From: Alphaproteobacteria bacterium UBA1218 | Lineage (GTDB): Bacteria > Pseudomonadota > Alphaproteobacteria > Rs-D84 | Length of the DNA: 21,729 nucleotides | Assembly (NCBI GenBank): GCA_002309215.1 | Contig: DBXG01000013.1 | Span: 22,191-43,919, forward strand | Direction: 5' to 3' | In this document: positions 8,259-14,708 of the stretch, in pieces | How positions within the stretch are numbered: the stretch's first letter is position 1 | Layout: each line of letters begins with the position of its first letter | The notes under the pieces: model-generated | Seen by the model: only the letters and a program-made list of their open reading frames with translations | What the model was told of the DNA's origin: nothing | Database searches by the model: none | Position numbers and translations under genes: made by a program

Positions 8259-8777
8259 ATGCAAGAAAATAAACCTGTTTTAATTGTTGGCTTGGGAAAT
8301 CCAGGACCAGAATATGAAAATACGCGTCATAATGTTGGCTTTATGGCGATTGATGCAATCGTGTCAGCAGATGCAGTGTGGAATAAAGAAAAAAATGCAC
8401 TAACCACACGTGGCGAAATCGATGGGCACAAAGTCATTTTTGCAAAACCTCAAACTTTTATGAATAACAGTGGTGAATCGGTATTGCCGTTAATGACTTT
8501 CTATAAAATACCATTGGAAAATCTGGTTGTTATTCATGATGATATGGATATAAAATTGGGCGATAAACGCGAAAAAATCGGTGGGACCAGTGCAGGGCAT
8601 AATGGAATAAAATCCATAGATGCTTTGGTTGGTAAAGATTACAGACGTATTCGTATTGGAATCGGACATCCACGTGATTTTGATTCGCCAATGGATACAG
8701 TTGACTGGGTGCTTGGCAAATTCGATAAAGACCAACTGAAAACAATTAAAGCAGTTATAAAGACGATTCGTATATAA
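8259..8777 (+). CDS. pth: Peptidyl-tRNA hydrolase
   Basis: Pth releases stalled peptides from peptidyl-tRNA. Catalytic and tRNA-contact residues are present: Asn14 in GLGNPG, Tyr19, His24 in TRHNVGF, Asn69 in FMNNSG, Asp94 in IHDD and Asn115 in GHNG. The ATG at 8259 is chosen over one at 8226 because AAAGG (8247-8251) is well placed and the protein then begins just before the family's first strand. At 172 residues it is about 20 shorter than E. coli Pth. It stops 18 residues after VLGK and so lacks most of the last helical segment. No other frame downstream resembles the missing part, so this is not an obvious frameshift. Confidence 0.94.
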   Translation: MQENKPVLIVGLGNPGPEYENTRHNVGFMAIDAIVSADAVWNKEKNALTTRGEIDGHKVIFAKPQTFMNNSGESVLPLMTFYKIPLENLVVIHDDMDIKLGDKREKIGGTSAGHNGIKSIDALVGKDYRRIRIGIGHPRDFDSPMDTVDWVLGKFDKDQLKTIKAVIKTIRI

Positions 8778-8783
8778 AGGTAC

Positions 8784-8870
8784 ACTCTTCTTTTTTTGAT
8801 ACTGGCATAGCCAGAGGTGGCGTATTCGTTATAACGAACGTTTGGCACAAGAGTTTGTTTTAGTTTTTTA
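8784..8870 (+). other. Structured convergent intergenic segment between pth and prmC
   Basis: Three nested inverted repeats fill the gap between two convergent genes. ACTCTT (8784-8789) can pair with AAGAGT (8849-8854). Inside lie the hairpin CTGGC-ATA-GCCAG (8802-8814) and the perfect 14-bp palindrome TTCGTTATAACGAA (8825-8838). The outer stem is followed on the plus strand by a T-rich run (TTTGTTTTAGTTTTTT). It could act as an unusual terminator for pth or be a small structured RNA. It does not match a known RNA family that I recognise. Confidence 0.35.
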
Positions 8871-9635
8871 CCGCGTAAATACCAAGACGCGATTTAATCC
8901 ACTTAAATCTTTTTCTGTTCTCTCAAACTTCCAGCCAAAGTAATCAAATATTTTTATAACCTGATTTGCCGTACCAATACCGATTTCCAAATATATTTTG
9001 CCATTATCTGCTATCAGATTTATTGCATTTTTTGCAATTTGTTCGTATGCCATCATTCCGTTGTTTTTTGCATAAAGCGCTATTTTAGGGTCAAACCTGG
9101 CGCCATCATTTACGCGTATGTCGCCATATTTTATATATGGCGGATTGGAAACAATTATGTCAAATTTTTCGTTTGATTGGAATTTGCCGAAATCAGCATG
9201 CGCAGTTCTTATTTTATCACGCAAACCAAACTTTTTTATGTTTTTATTTGCGACACGCAAAGCGCGCCTGGATTTATCAATTGCGACCCCGGTTAAACCA
9301 TCTATGTTTTTACAAAGTGCGCATATTATACAGCCAGTGCCGGTTCCCATATCTAGTATTCTGCGTTCTTTGGTTTCACGACAATCGTTTATGACTGCGG
9401 ATACCAAGGTTTCTGTATCTGGACGTGGGTCAAGTGTGTGTTTATTTGTATAAAATTCCAGGCCATAAAACCATTTGGAATGTATGATTTTTGCAACAGG
9501 CATACCGCGTTTCAACAGGCGTGAATAACGCATCACTCTGAAAAAAGACATATTTTTATGCTTTTCAGTAATAATGCGGGCAGCGCGCACCCCACCAGAT
9601 TTTTGTAAAATTGCGAATGCTTGATTTATATTCAT
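8868..9635 (-). CDS. prmC: Release factor glutamine methyltransferase (PrmC/HemK)
   Basis: PrmC methylates the Gln of the GGQ motif in RF1 and RF2, using SAM. Evidence: the family-specific RPDTETLV (residues 71-78), the SAM-binding DMGTGTGCI (95-103) and the catalytic NPPY (164-167). The N-terminal helical domain that recognises release factors is somewhat short (255 residues in total, against about 277 in E. coli). The ATG at 9635 has no Shine-Dalgarno sequence. On the minus strand it lies 6 bases after a TATAAT hexamer (9642-9647), so a leaderless mRNA is likely. It is divergent from the M23 peptidase gene and shares its -10 region. Confidence 0.92.
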   Translation of the reverse strand: MNINQAFAILQKSGGVRAARIITEKHKNMSFFRVMRYSRLLKRGMPVAKIIHSKWFYGLEFYTNKHTLDPRPDTETLVSAVINDCRETKERRILDMGTGTGCIICALCKNIDGLTGVAIDKSRRALRVANKNIKKFGLRDKIRTAHADFGKFQSNEKFDIIVSNPPYIKYGDIRVNDGARFDPKIALYAKNNGMMAYEQIAKNAINLIADNGKIYLEIGIGTANQVIKIFDYFGWKFERTEKDLSGLNRVLVFTR

Positions 9636-9649
9636 ATTTTTATTATAAT
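9621..9649 (+). promoter_or_regulatory. Strong promoter for the M23 peptidase gene, predicted leaderless
   Basis: TTGATT (9621-9626), a 17-bp spacer, then a perfect TATAAT (9644-9649). The ATG at 9657 begins 7 bases after the -10, where transcription normally starts, so the mRNA would have no 5' leader. The -10 lies in the palindrome ATTATAAT (9642-9649), which also gives TATAAT on the minus strand, 6 bases before the prmC ATG. The -35 overlaps the prmC coding start. Confidence 0.7.
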
Positions 9650-9656
9650 AGCCCCT

Positions 9657-10958
9657 ATGAAAAAAGCAAAATATATTATCAGAAAGATTAATGTCGGCTT
9701 GGCAGAATCTTGCAAGAAAGCGCGTGATATAAACGTTTTGTCGCGTATAGTGTTGTGGGTTGCAGCAATCATGTTGGTTGTCGCTTTGGGTGTATTGTTT
9801 TTCTATAAACCTGCACGTGATGCTGTGTTTGCGCCATCTGAAATTAAAACGGTTATAGAGGTTAAATCTGGTGATACTTTGTCCAAGATTTTTTCTGGTC
9901 AGGGTTTTTCTGTGCGTGACATAGATACGATTGCTAAATCATTAAAGAAAGATGCTGATTTTACGACTTTGCATGCTGGGTCTGATAAAATCGAATTTAT
10001 TAAACCGGCCGAAGATAAACCAATTTCCAAAATTGTAATTTTAAATGGACCATGGCAAAGAGTTGAAATCAGTTGTGATGAAGCAGGCGATTGGCAATGT
10101 CAAAAGGTTGTAATCGAACGTGATACACGTATTGCTTATAAAGAGGGCGAAATCTTGGACGGGGACAGTTTTTATCTGGCTGGAATGCGTGGTGGAATCC
10201 CTGCGGGAATATTGGCAGATGTATATGATTTACTAGCATTTGAAATGGACTTTGAACGTGATGTGCGCGCAGGTCAACATTTCTTTGTTTTATACGAAGA
10301 AAACTATGCATCTGATAAAAAGGTCGATAATGGTCGTGTGATTGCTGTTGCGTTTGAGGCTTTGCGTGGTAATGTCCAAATGTACCGTTTTGTTCGGTCT
10401 GATGGTGGGGTTGGATATTATGATGAAAATGGTAATGGTGCAATTAAATCATTGAAACGAACACCAATAAACAATGCGAAAGTGACATCCAGTTTTTCAA
10501 CGCGCAGAAAGCATCCTGTGTTGGGCTTTACACGTGCACACAAAGGGGTTGATTTCCGTGCCCCTACCGGAACACCAATTCCGGCGGCTGGGGCAGGGCG
10601 TGTTGTTGCGCGCAGTTTCAATCGCGGACATGGTAATTTTGTAAAAATACGTCATAATGGAACGTATGAAACATTGTATGCGCATATGTCCAGATTTGCC
10701 AAAGGGGTGAATGTCGGAACTGTTGTGCGTCAGGGTCAGACGATTGGTTATGTTGGTTCAACTGGATTATCCACAGGTCCGCATTTGCACTATGAGATTA
10801 TTAAAAATGGTCAGCACGTAAACCCTTTGACTGTTAAATTGCCAGCCATAAATAATTTAGATGCAGCGAATAAAAAAGTGTTTTTGGAGCACAAGGATAA
10901 ATTAAACGGCATCATAGAATCTCTGAAAACTAATCCAGAGCAAATTGTAAGGTTGTAA
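9657..10958 (+). CDS. M23 (LytM-type) peptidoglycan endopeptidase with LysM-like domain
   Basis: A 433-residue envelope protein resembling MepM/YebA-type cell-wall hydrolases. An N-terminal membrane anchor (about residues 35-57) is followed by a LysM/OapA-like segment (IEVKSGDTLSKIFSGQGFS, about 70-90), a middle domain and a C-terminal M23 domain. The zinc site is complete: His295 and Asp299 (HKGVD), His378 (HLHYE), with the supporting His343 (YAHM). It should therefore be an active endopeptidase that cuts peptide crosslinks, not a degenerate activator of the EnvC type. The ATG at 9657 is chosen because the promoter -10 lies just upstream; an in-frame ATG at 9621 would sit in the promoter. 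Confidence 0.92.
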   Translation: MKKAKYIIRKINVGLAESCKKARDINVLSRIVLWVAAIMLVVALGVLFFYKPARDAVFAPSEIKTVIEVKSGDTLSKIFSGQGFSVRDIDTIAKSLKKDADFTTLHAGSDKIEFIKPAEDKPISKIVILNGPWQRVEISCDEAGDWQCQKVVIERDTRIAYKEGEILDGDSFYLAGMRGGIPAGILADVYDLLAFEMDFERDVRAGQHFFVLYEENYASDKKVDNGRVIAVAFEALRGNVQMYRFVRSDGGVGYYDENGNGAIKSLKRTPINNAKVTSSFSTRRKHPVLGFTRAHKGVDFRAPTGTPIPAAGAGRVVARSFNRGHGNFVKIRHNGTYETLYAHMSRFAKGVNVGTVVRQGQTIGYVGSTGLSTGPHLHYEIIKNGQHVNPLTVKLPAINNLDAANKKVFLEHKDKLNGIIESLKTNPEQIVRL

Positions 10959-10978
10959 TATTTTTGTATTATTTTTTT
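10956..10978 (+). terminator. Weak AT-stem terminator after the M23 gene
   Basis: TAATA (10956-10960, overlapping the stop codon) pairs with TATTA (10967-10971), and seven T residues follow. The stem is all A/T, so this is only a possible terminator in the 10-bp gap between convergent genes. Confidence 0.3.
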
Positions 10979-11175
10979 GCAGAAACAAACAATGCGAAAA
11001 ACCAGCCGATTATTGTCCAGCCAAACATCCAAGCGCCACATCTTGTTCGCATCAAGTCGTATTTAGAACGGTCATTCACACATGCGATATAAACGGGTGC
11101 GAATACAATACCGACAAATATCAATACTATTGCCACATATTTAATCCACACCAAAACGTTTATACCAAATAACAT
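10969..11175 (-). CDS. Small two-helix membrane protein, superinfection-immunity (Imm)-like
   Basis: A 68-residue membrane protein. A long N-terminal hydrophobic helix (about residues 5-31) and a second one (about 48-64) flank a short polar, Cys-containing loop. The second helix carries GWTIIGWFFAL, the signature pattern of the superinfection immunity family (PF14373, related to phage T4 Imm), which is widespread in bacterial chromosomes. A role in phage exclusion is known only for phage members; here the function is unproven. It lies 6 bp downstream of eno on the same strand, has no clear ribosome site of its own, and is probably read through from eno. Confidence 0.72.
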   Translation of the reverse strand: MLFGINVLVWIKYVAIVLIFVGIVFAPVYIACVNDRSKYDLMRTRCGAWMFGWTIIGWFFALFVSAKK

Positions 11176-11181
11176 TTTTTT

Positions 11182-12444
11182 CTATATACCGTATTTTGCT
11201 TTCGTACCAAGTTCTTCTTCGATTCTTACCAGTTGGTTATATTTCGCCATACGATCTGTGCGCGACATAGAACCAGTCTTGATTTGACCAGCATTTGTTG
11301 CGACAGCCAAATCAGCAATTGTTGTATCTTCTGTTTCGCCACTGCGATGTGAAATTACAACACCATAATTTGCATCTTGTGCCATTTTGATTGCACGTAA
11401 TGTTTCGGTTAGTGAACCGATTTGGTTTACTTTGATAAGTATCGCATTTGCAACACCGTTGTCAATGCCCTTTTTCAGACGAATCGGATTTGTGACGAAC
11501 AAGTCATCGCCGACCAACTGGCATTTATTCCCAATTTTGTCGGTCAATTTTTTCCATCCGTTCCAATCTTCTTCGGCAATACCATCTTCGATTGAGATAA
11601 CAGGATATTCAGCAATCAATTTTTCATAGAAAGCAATCATTTCATCAGATGTTTTATCGGCACCCTCAAAATGATAAATACCATTATCGAAAAATTCAGA
11701 TGATGCAACGTCCAAACCAATTGATACCTGTTCGCCTGGTTTATAACCCGCAACCCGAATCGCTTCAACAATTGTATCCAATGCTTCGTGGCATGTGTTA
11801 AAGTTTGGCGCAAAGCCACCTTCGTCACCAACGTTTGTGCTGTGTTTAGATTTTTTCAGAATAGATTTCAGGTTGTGGAATATTTCAGAACCCATACGAA
11901 TCGCTTCGATTTCGTTTTTTGCACCGTTCGGTATAATCATAAACTCTTGGGCGTCCAGGCCATTGTCGGCGTGTGCGCCACCATTTATTATGTTCATCAT
12001 TGGACGTGGCAGAACGCAAGGATTTGGATTACCGAAAATGTCTGCGATGTGTTTGTATAATGGAATATGTTTTGCATTTGCAACAGCATGTGCCACAGCC
12101 AAAGATACGGACAATATTGCATTTGCACCCAGTTTATCTTTGTTTGGTGTGCCGTCCAAAGCCAACATTTTTTCATCAATTGCAACTTGGTTTTCGGCAT
12201 CCATACCAATCAAGGCAGGTGCGATTATTTCATTTACATTTTTGACTGCTTTCAATACACCTTTGCCCATATAAGTATTTCCGCCATCACGCAATTCCAG
12301 TGCTTCAAACGAACCTGTTGATGCGCCAGATGGCACAGAAGCGCGACCAAACGCGCCATTTGATAAAGTTATATCACATTCAATTGTTGGGTTGCCGCGA
12401 CTGTCCATAATTTGACGCGCATGTACACTTTCAACAGCAAACAT
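11182..12444 (-). CDS. eno: Enolase
   Basis: Enolase interconverts 2-phosphoglycerate and phosphoenolpyruvate in glycolysis and gluconeogenesis. All key residues are visible in this 420-residue protein: catalytic Glu208 (VGDEGGF), Mg ligands Asp245 (GLDVASSE), Glu286 (SIEDG) and Asp313 (GDDLFVTN), catalytic Lys338 (LIKVNQIGSLTETL), and the SHRSGETED loop (365-373). The ATG at 12444 has AAAAGGAGAAC upstream and matches the family N-terminus (MFAVESVHARQIMDSRGNPT). The longer open frame back to 12564 runs into lptB and is rejected. The gene follows lptB after 46 bp. Its presence implies at least a partial glycolytic pathway. Confidence 0.97.
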   Translation of the reverse strand: MFAVESVHARQIMDSRGNPTIECDITLSNGAFGRASVPSGASTGSFEALELRDGGNTYMGKGVLKAVKNVNEIIAPALIGMDAENQVAIDEKMLALDGTPNKDKLGANAILSVSLAVAHAVANAKHIPLYKHIADIFGNPNPCVLPRPMMNIINGGAHADNGLDAQEFMIIPNGAKNEIEAIRMGSEIFHNLKSILKKSKHSTNVGDEGGFAPNFNTCHEALDTIVEAIRVAGYKPGEQVSIGLDVASSEFFDNGIYHFEGADKTSDEMIAFYEKLIAEYPVISIEDGIAEEDWNGWKKLTDKIGNKCQLVGDDLFVTNPIRLKKGIDNGVANAILIKVNQIGSLTETLRAIKMAQDANYGVVISHRSGETEDTTIADLAVATNAGQIKTGSMSRTDRMAKYNQLVRIEEELGTKAKYGI

Positions 12445-12490
12445 TTTTTTGTTCTCCTTTTGATTCTTTATGTTTTTATAAGTGATTTTT

Positions 12491-13222
12491 CTACATGGTG
12501 AAGTTTTCACCCAAGTAAACTTTCTTGACCATTTCGTCTTTGACGATTTCGTCAGTTGTTCCATGTTTCAAGATTTTTCCGTCGTGCAGAACATAACTGC
12601 GGTCTGTGATTCCCAAGGTTTCACGAACATTGTGGTCGGTTATAATAACACCCAATCCGCGATGCTTTAATTGGGAAACCAATTCACGAATTTCATTTAC
12701 AGCAATGGGGTCAATACCCGCAAATGGTTCGTCCAATAAAATAAACTTTGGGTCGTTTGCCAATGCGCGCGCAATTTCAACACGACGTCTTTCCCCACCA
12801 GATAAAGATGTCGCAGGGCTTTTTCGCAGAAACGCAATTGCAAATTCATCAAGCAACGCATCAAGTTTTGCGTATCGTTTATCCCGATTCGGTTCGAACA
12901 CTTCCAATATAGCCAATATATTATCTTCCACAGACAAACCACGAAATACGCTGTTTTCCTGGGGTAAATAGCCAATGTGCAAGCGTGAACGTTGATAAAA
13001 TGGTAGGTGTGTAATATCCTGGGAATTCAGGAATATCTGGCCACTGGTTGCGGTCAACTGTCCGGTTATACAATAAAAAGCGGTTGTTTTTCCAGCACCG
13101 TTTGGTCCCAACAATCCGACCGATTCGCCCTGATTAGCAATCATAGAAATATCACGTAACACAACACGTTTGCCATAATTTTTAGAAAGATGTTCAATTT
13201 TCAATACAGAATTTTTTATCAT
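12491..13222 (-). CDS. lptB: LPS export ABC transporter ATPase LptB
   Basis: LptB is the cytoplasmic ATPase of the LptB2FGC complex, which extracts lipopolysaccharide from the inner membrane. This 243-residue protein has Walker A GPNGAGKTT (39-47), the Q-loop YLPQE (Gln88), signature LSGGERRR (140-147), Walker B ILLDEPFAG (161-169) and the H-loop His197 in TDHN. SGGERRR together with GIDPIAV is characteristic of LptB. It overlaps lptC by 4 bases (ATGA), so the two are translationally coupled. No lptA separates or follows them, unlike the common lptC-lptA-lptB order. Confidence 0.94.
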   Translation of the reverse strand: MIKNSVLKIEHLSKNYGKRVVLRDISMIANQGESVGLLGPNGAGKTTAFYCITGQLTATSGQIFLNSQDITHLPFYQRSRLHIGYLPQENSVFRGLSVEDNILAILEVFEPNRDKRYAKLDALLDEFAIAFLRKSPATSLSGGERRRVEIARALANDPKFILLDEPFAGIDPIAVNEIRELVSQLKHRGLGVIITDHNVRETLGITDRSYVLHDGKILKHGTTDEIVKDEMVKKVYLGENFTM

Positions 13223-13698
13223 AATCTTATCACCATTTCGTTTGTTAATATTTTATCGCCGTTGCTGGAATCAACGCGAACGTTGCCATTGAGCGTAAGT
13301 ACTTTTTCTTTGCGATTGAATTGCCCGGAATTGGCAGATATATTATCTGTGATTTTCCCTTGGTCTGTATCACGAACTACGGTTCCTGATGGTTTTTCCA
13401 AAAATACAATATCAGGCTTGTCATATTTTTGTGTACCAGATACAGCATTTATTTTAAATGGATTTTCATTCTTGTCGGTACCAACAAATGTCGCGTTAGT
13501 CATTTTGAATTGGTTGTGGACAACATCTTTCATATTTATTGCGGTAATGGGGGTCCATAAAATCTGTTTGGTAAACAGCGGGGCAGCAGCCAAAACAGCA
13601 ACCATAACCAGTCCCCAGCCAGTAAAGAAAAACTGCCATAATCGGGTCAGACGTTTATGTTTTGATATAATTATAAAATTGCGTCGATTTTCTTTCAC
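13219..13698 (-). CDS. lptC: LPS export protein LptC (short form)
   Basis: LptC is the bitopic inner-membrane protein that passes LPS from LptB2FG to LptA. A cytoplasmic basic N-terminus, one membrane helix (about residues 22-43) and a periplasmic beta-jellyroll segment are visible. The pattern ATFVGTDKNENPFKINA, then ITDNISANSGQFNRKEKVLTLNGNVRV, is typical of LptC (DUF1239). The start is GTG at 13698, since the overlapping ATG (13700) is followed at once by TGA. At 159 residues it is short (E. coli 191, many alphaproteobacterial forms longer) and ends right after the jellyroll repeat EMVIRL, so the last strands appear missing. It is first in the lptC-lptB unit. Confidence 0.85.
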   Translation of the reverse strand: MKENRRNFIIISKHKRLTRLWQFFFTGWGLVMVAVLAAAPLFTKQILWTPITAINMKDVVHNQFKMTNATFVGTDKNENPFKINAVSGTQKYDKPDIVFLEKPSGTVVRDTDQGKITDNISANSGQFNRKEKVLTLNGNVRVDSSNGDKILTNEMVIRL

Positions 13699-13741
13699 AT
13701 CCCAAGTTTAATATTTTGTAAATAAAAATGCAATTTTTATA

Positions 13742-13770
13742 TTTATTATGATATTTTTTTGTGATATAAT
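13742..13770 (+). promoter_or_regulatory. Putative promoter of the secreted-protein gene at 13786
   Basis: A perfect TATAAT (13765-13770) is preceded at 17 bp by the weak TTTATT (13742-13747). The predicted start gives a leader of about 10 nt that contains AGAGAGA just before the ATG. Confidence 0.5.
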
Positions 13771-13785
13771 GCAGAGCAAGAGAGA

Positions 13786-14592
13786 ATGAAAAAGTTATTA
13801 TCAATCTTTGTCATGATGATTATTGTGCCATCTGTATCGTTTGGTGCGATTGTTGTTAATAAACAAAATTCTATAAAGAAAGCGGCACCCGTCGCTGCGC
13901 AAGAATCTGGTGGGGTATCCGGGGGCTTGCAAAGTGCGGCCAGTTTGTTACCTGCAGTTATTGGTTTGGTCCAAGATGTTCAGCAATTAAAGAAGGATCA
14001 ACAACAACTTGGGGCAGATTGTGTGCCATCATCTAGTGAGATTAGTACCGTAAATGATTTGGTTAAAGAATGGGCGAAGATTGGTAATACGACTGTGGAA
14101 AGTGCTGCAAGTGGTTCGTGGGTGCCTGCTAAAAGTTATAGTAATGATTACAAGGGGTGTATGGAAAATCAAGATAAAGAAGGTTGTTACGAGGTTTTTG
14201 AGGCTAGTGCAGACGATGGTTATATTTGGAAAGGTTTTCCAAAGGCTAGTTCTGCTAAGTTAGATAATGGGAAGAATGTTTCCAATATATATGTTGTTAT
14301 GAACAAGCTGCCTTTTGGACCGGAAGATTATACCAAGTCTGAATTGTCAAAAATTAAGAGTTTAATGGAAAAAGCAGACAGGTGTGCGCCTGGAACAATC
14401 AGTAAAAAGAAAAAAGAATTGTGGGGTAATTTCTTGGTTGGAACAATCAGCAAAGTTGGGGCATCGACTGGCACAGCTGGTGTGGGCGATGTTATGAATA
14501 TGGCGCAAGGTCTTGGCGCAAGTGGTGGCAGTGGTATTTCTGGTGTGTTGTCTTCGTTTGGCGGTCAGGCTCTGCAATCATTTGATAAATAG
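13786..14592 (+). CDS. Secreted protein of unknown function
   Basis: A 268-residue exported protein that I do not recognise. A Sec signal peptide covers about residues 1-20 (MKKLLSIFVMMIIVPSVSFG). The mature part has four cysteines (in GADCVPS, KGCMEN, EGCYEV and DRCAPG), an even number that would allow two disulfides. A predicted helical stretch with a Gln/Lys-rich end (LVQDVQQLKKDQQQLG) lies near residue 65. The tail is rich in Gly/Ser/Ala (about 222-262, e.g. GLGASGGSGISG), perhaps flexible or surface-exposed. It has its own promoter and AGAGAGA ribosome site. The OmpA-family lipoprotein gene follows on the same strand after 116 bp with a separate promoter. A periplasmic or outer-membrane-associated role is inferred only from export. 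Confidence 0.8.
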   Translation: MKKLLSIFVMMIIVPSVSFGAIVVNKQNSIKKAAPVAAQESGGVSGGLQSAASLLPAVIGLVQDVQQLKKDQQQLGADCVPSSSEISTVNDLVKEWAKIGNTTVESAASGSWVPAKSYSNDYKGCMENQDKEGCYEVFEASADDGYIWKGFPKASSAKLDNGKNVSNIYVVMNKLPFGPEDYTKSELSKIKSLMEKADRCAPGTISKKKKELWGNFLVGTISKVGASTGTAGVGDVMNMAQGLGASGGSGISGVLSSFGGQALQSFDK

Positions 14593-14645
14593 TTATAACA
14601 ACTGGTGAATTTTTAACAAATTACATTTTTTTGTGTTGTTTTCGC

Positions 14646-14675
14646 TTTACTCGATTGCTGAAAATGTGTTATAAT
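14646..14675 (+). promoter_or_regulatory. Promoter of the OmpA-family lipoprotein gene
   Basis: TTTACT (14646-14651), an 18-bp spacer and a perfect TATAAT (14670-14675). The leader of about 27 nt carries the strong ribosome site AAGGAAAGGA (14692-14701), consistent with high expression of an abundant envelope protein. Confidence 0.6.
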
Positions 14676-14708
14676 GTTTCGTAAGTTTAATAAGGAAAGG
14701 AATCTGGT

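Noticed and set aside
8778..8860. Frameshift restoring the Pth C-terminus
   Set aside because: An open +2 frame exists, but its translation does not resemble the Pth C-terminal helices.
9621..9656. Upstream ATG for the M23 peptidase
   Set aside because: It coincides with the -35/-10 elements and overlaps prmC. The extra residues resemble no family member.
12445..12564. N-terminal extension of enolase by 40 residues
   Set aside because: It would run into the lptB coding end. The ATG at 12444 has a strong ribosome site and matches the conserved enolase N-terminus.
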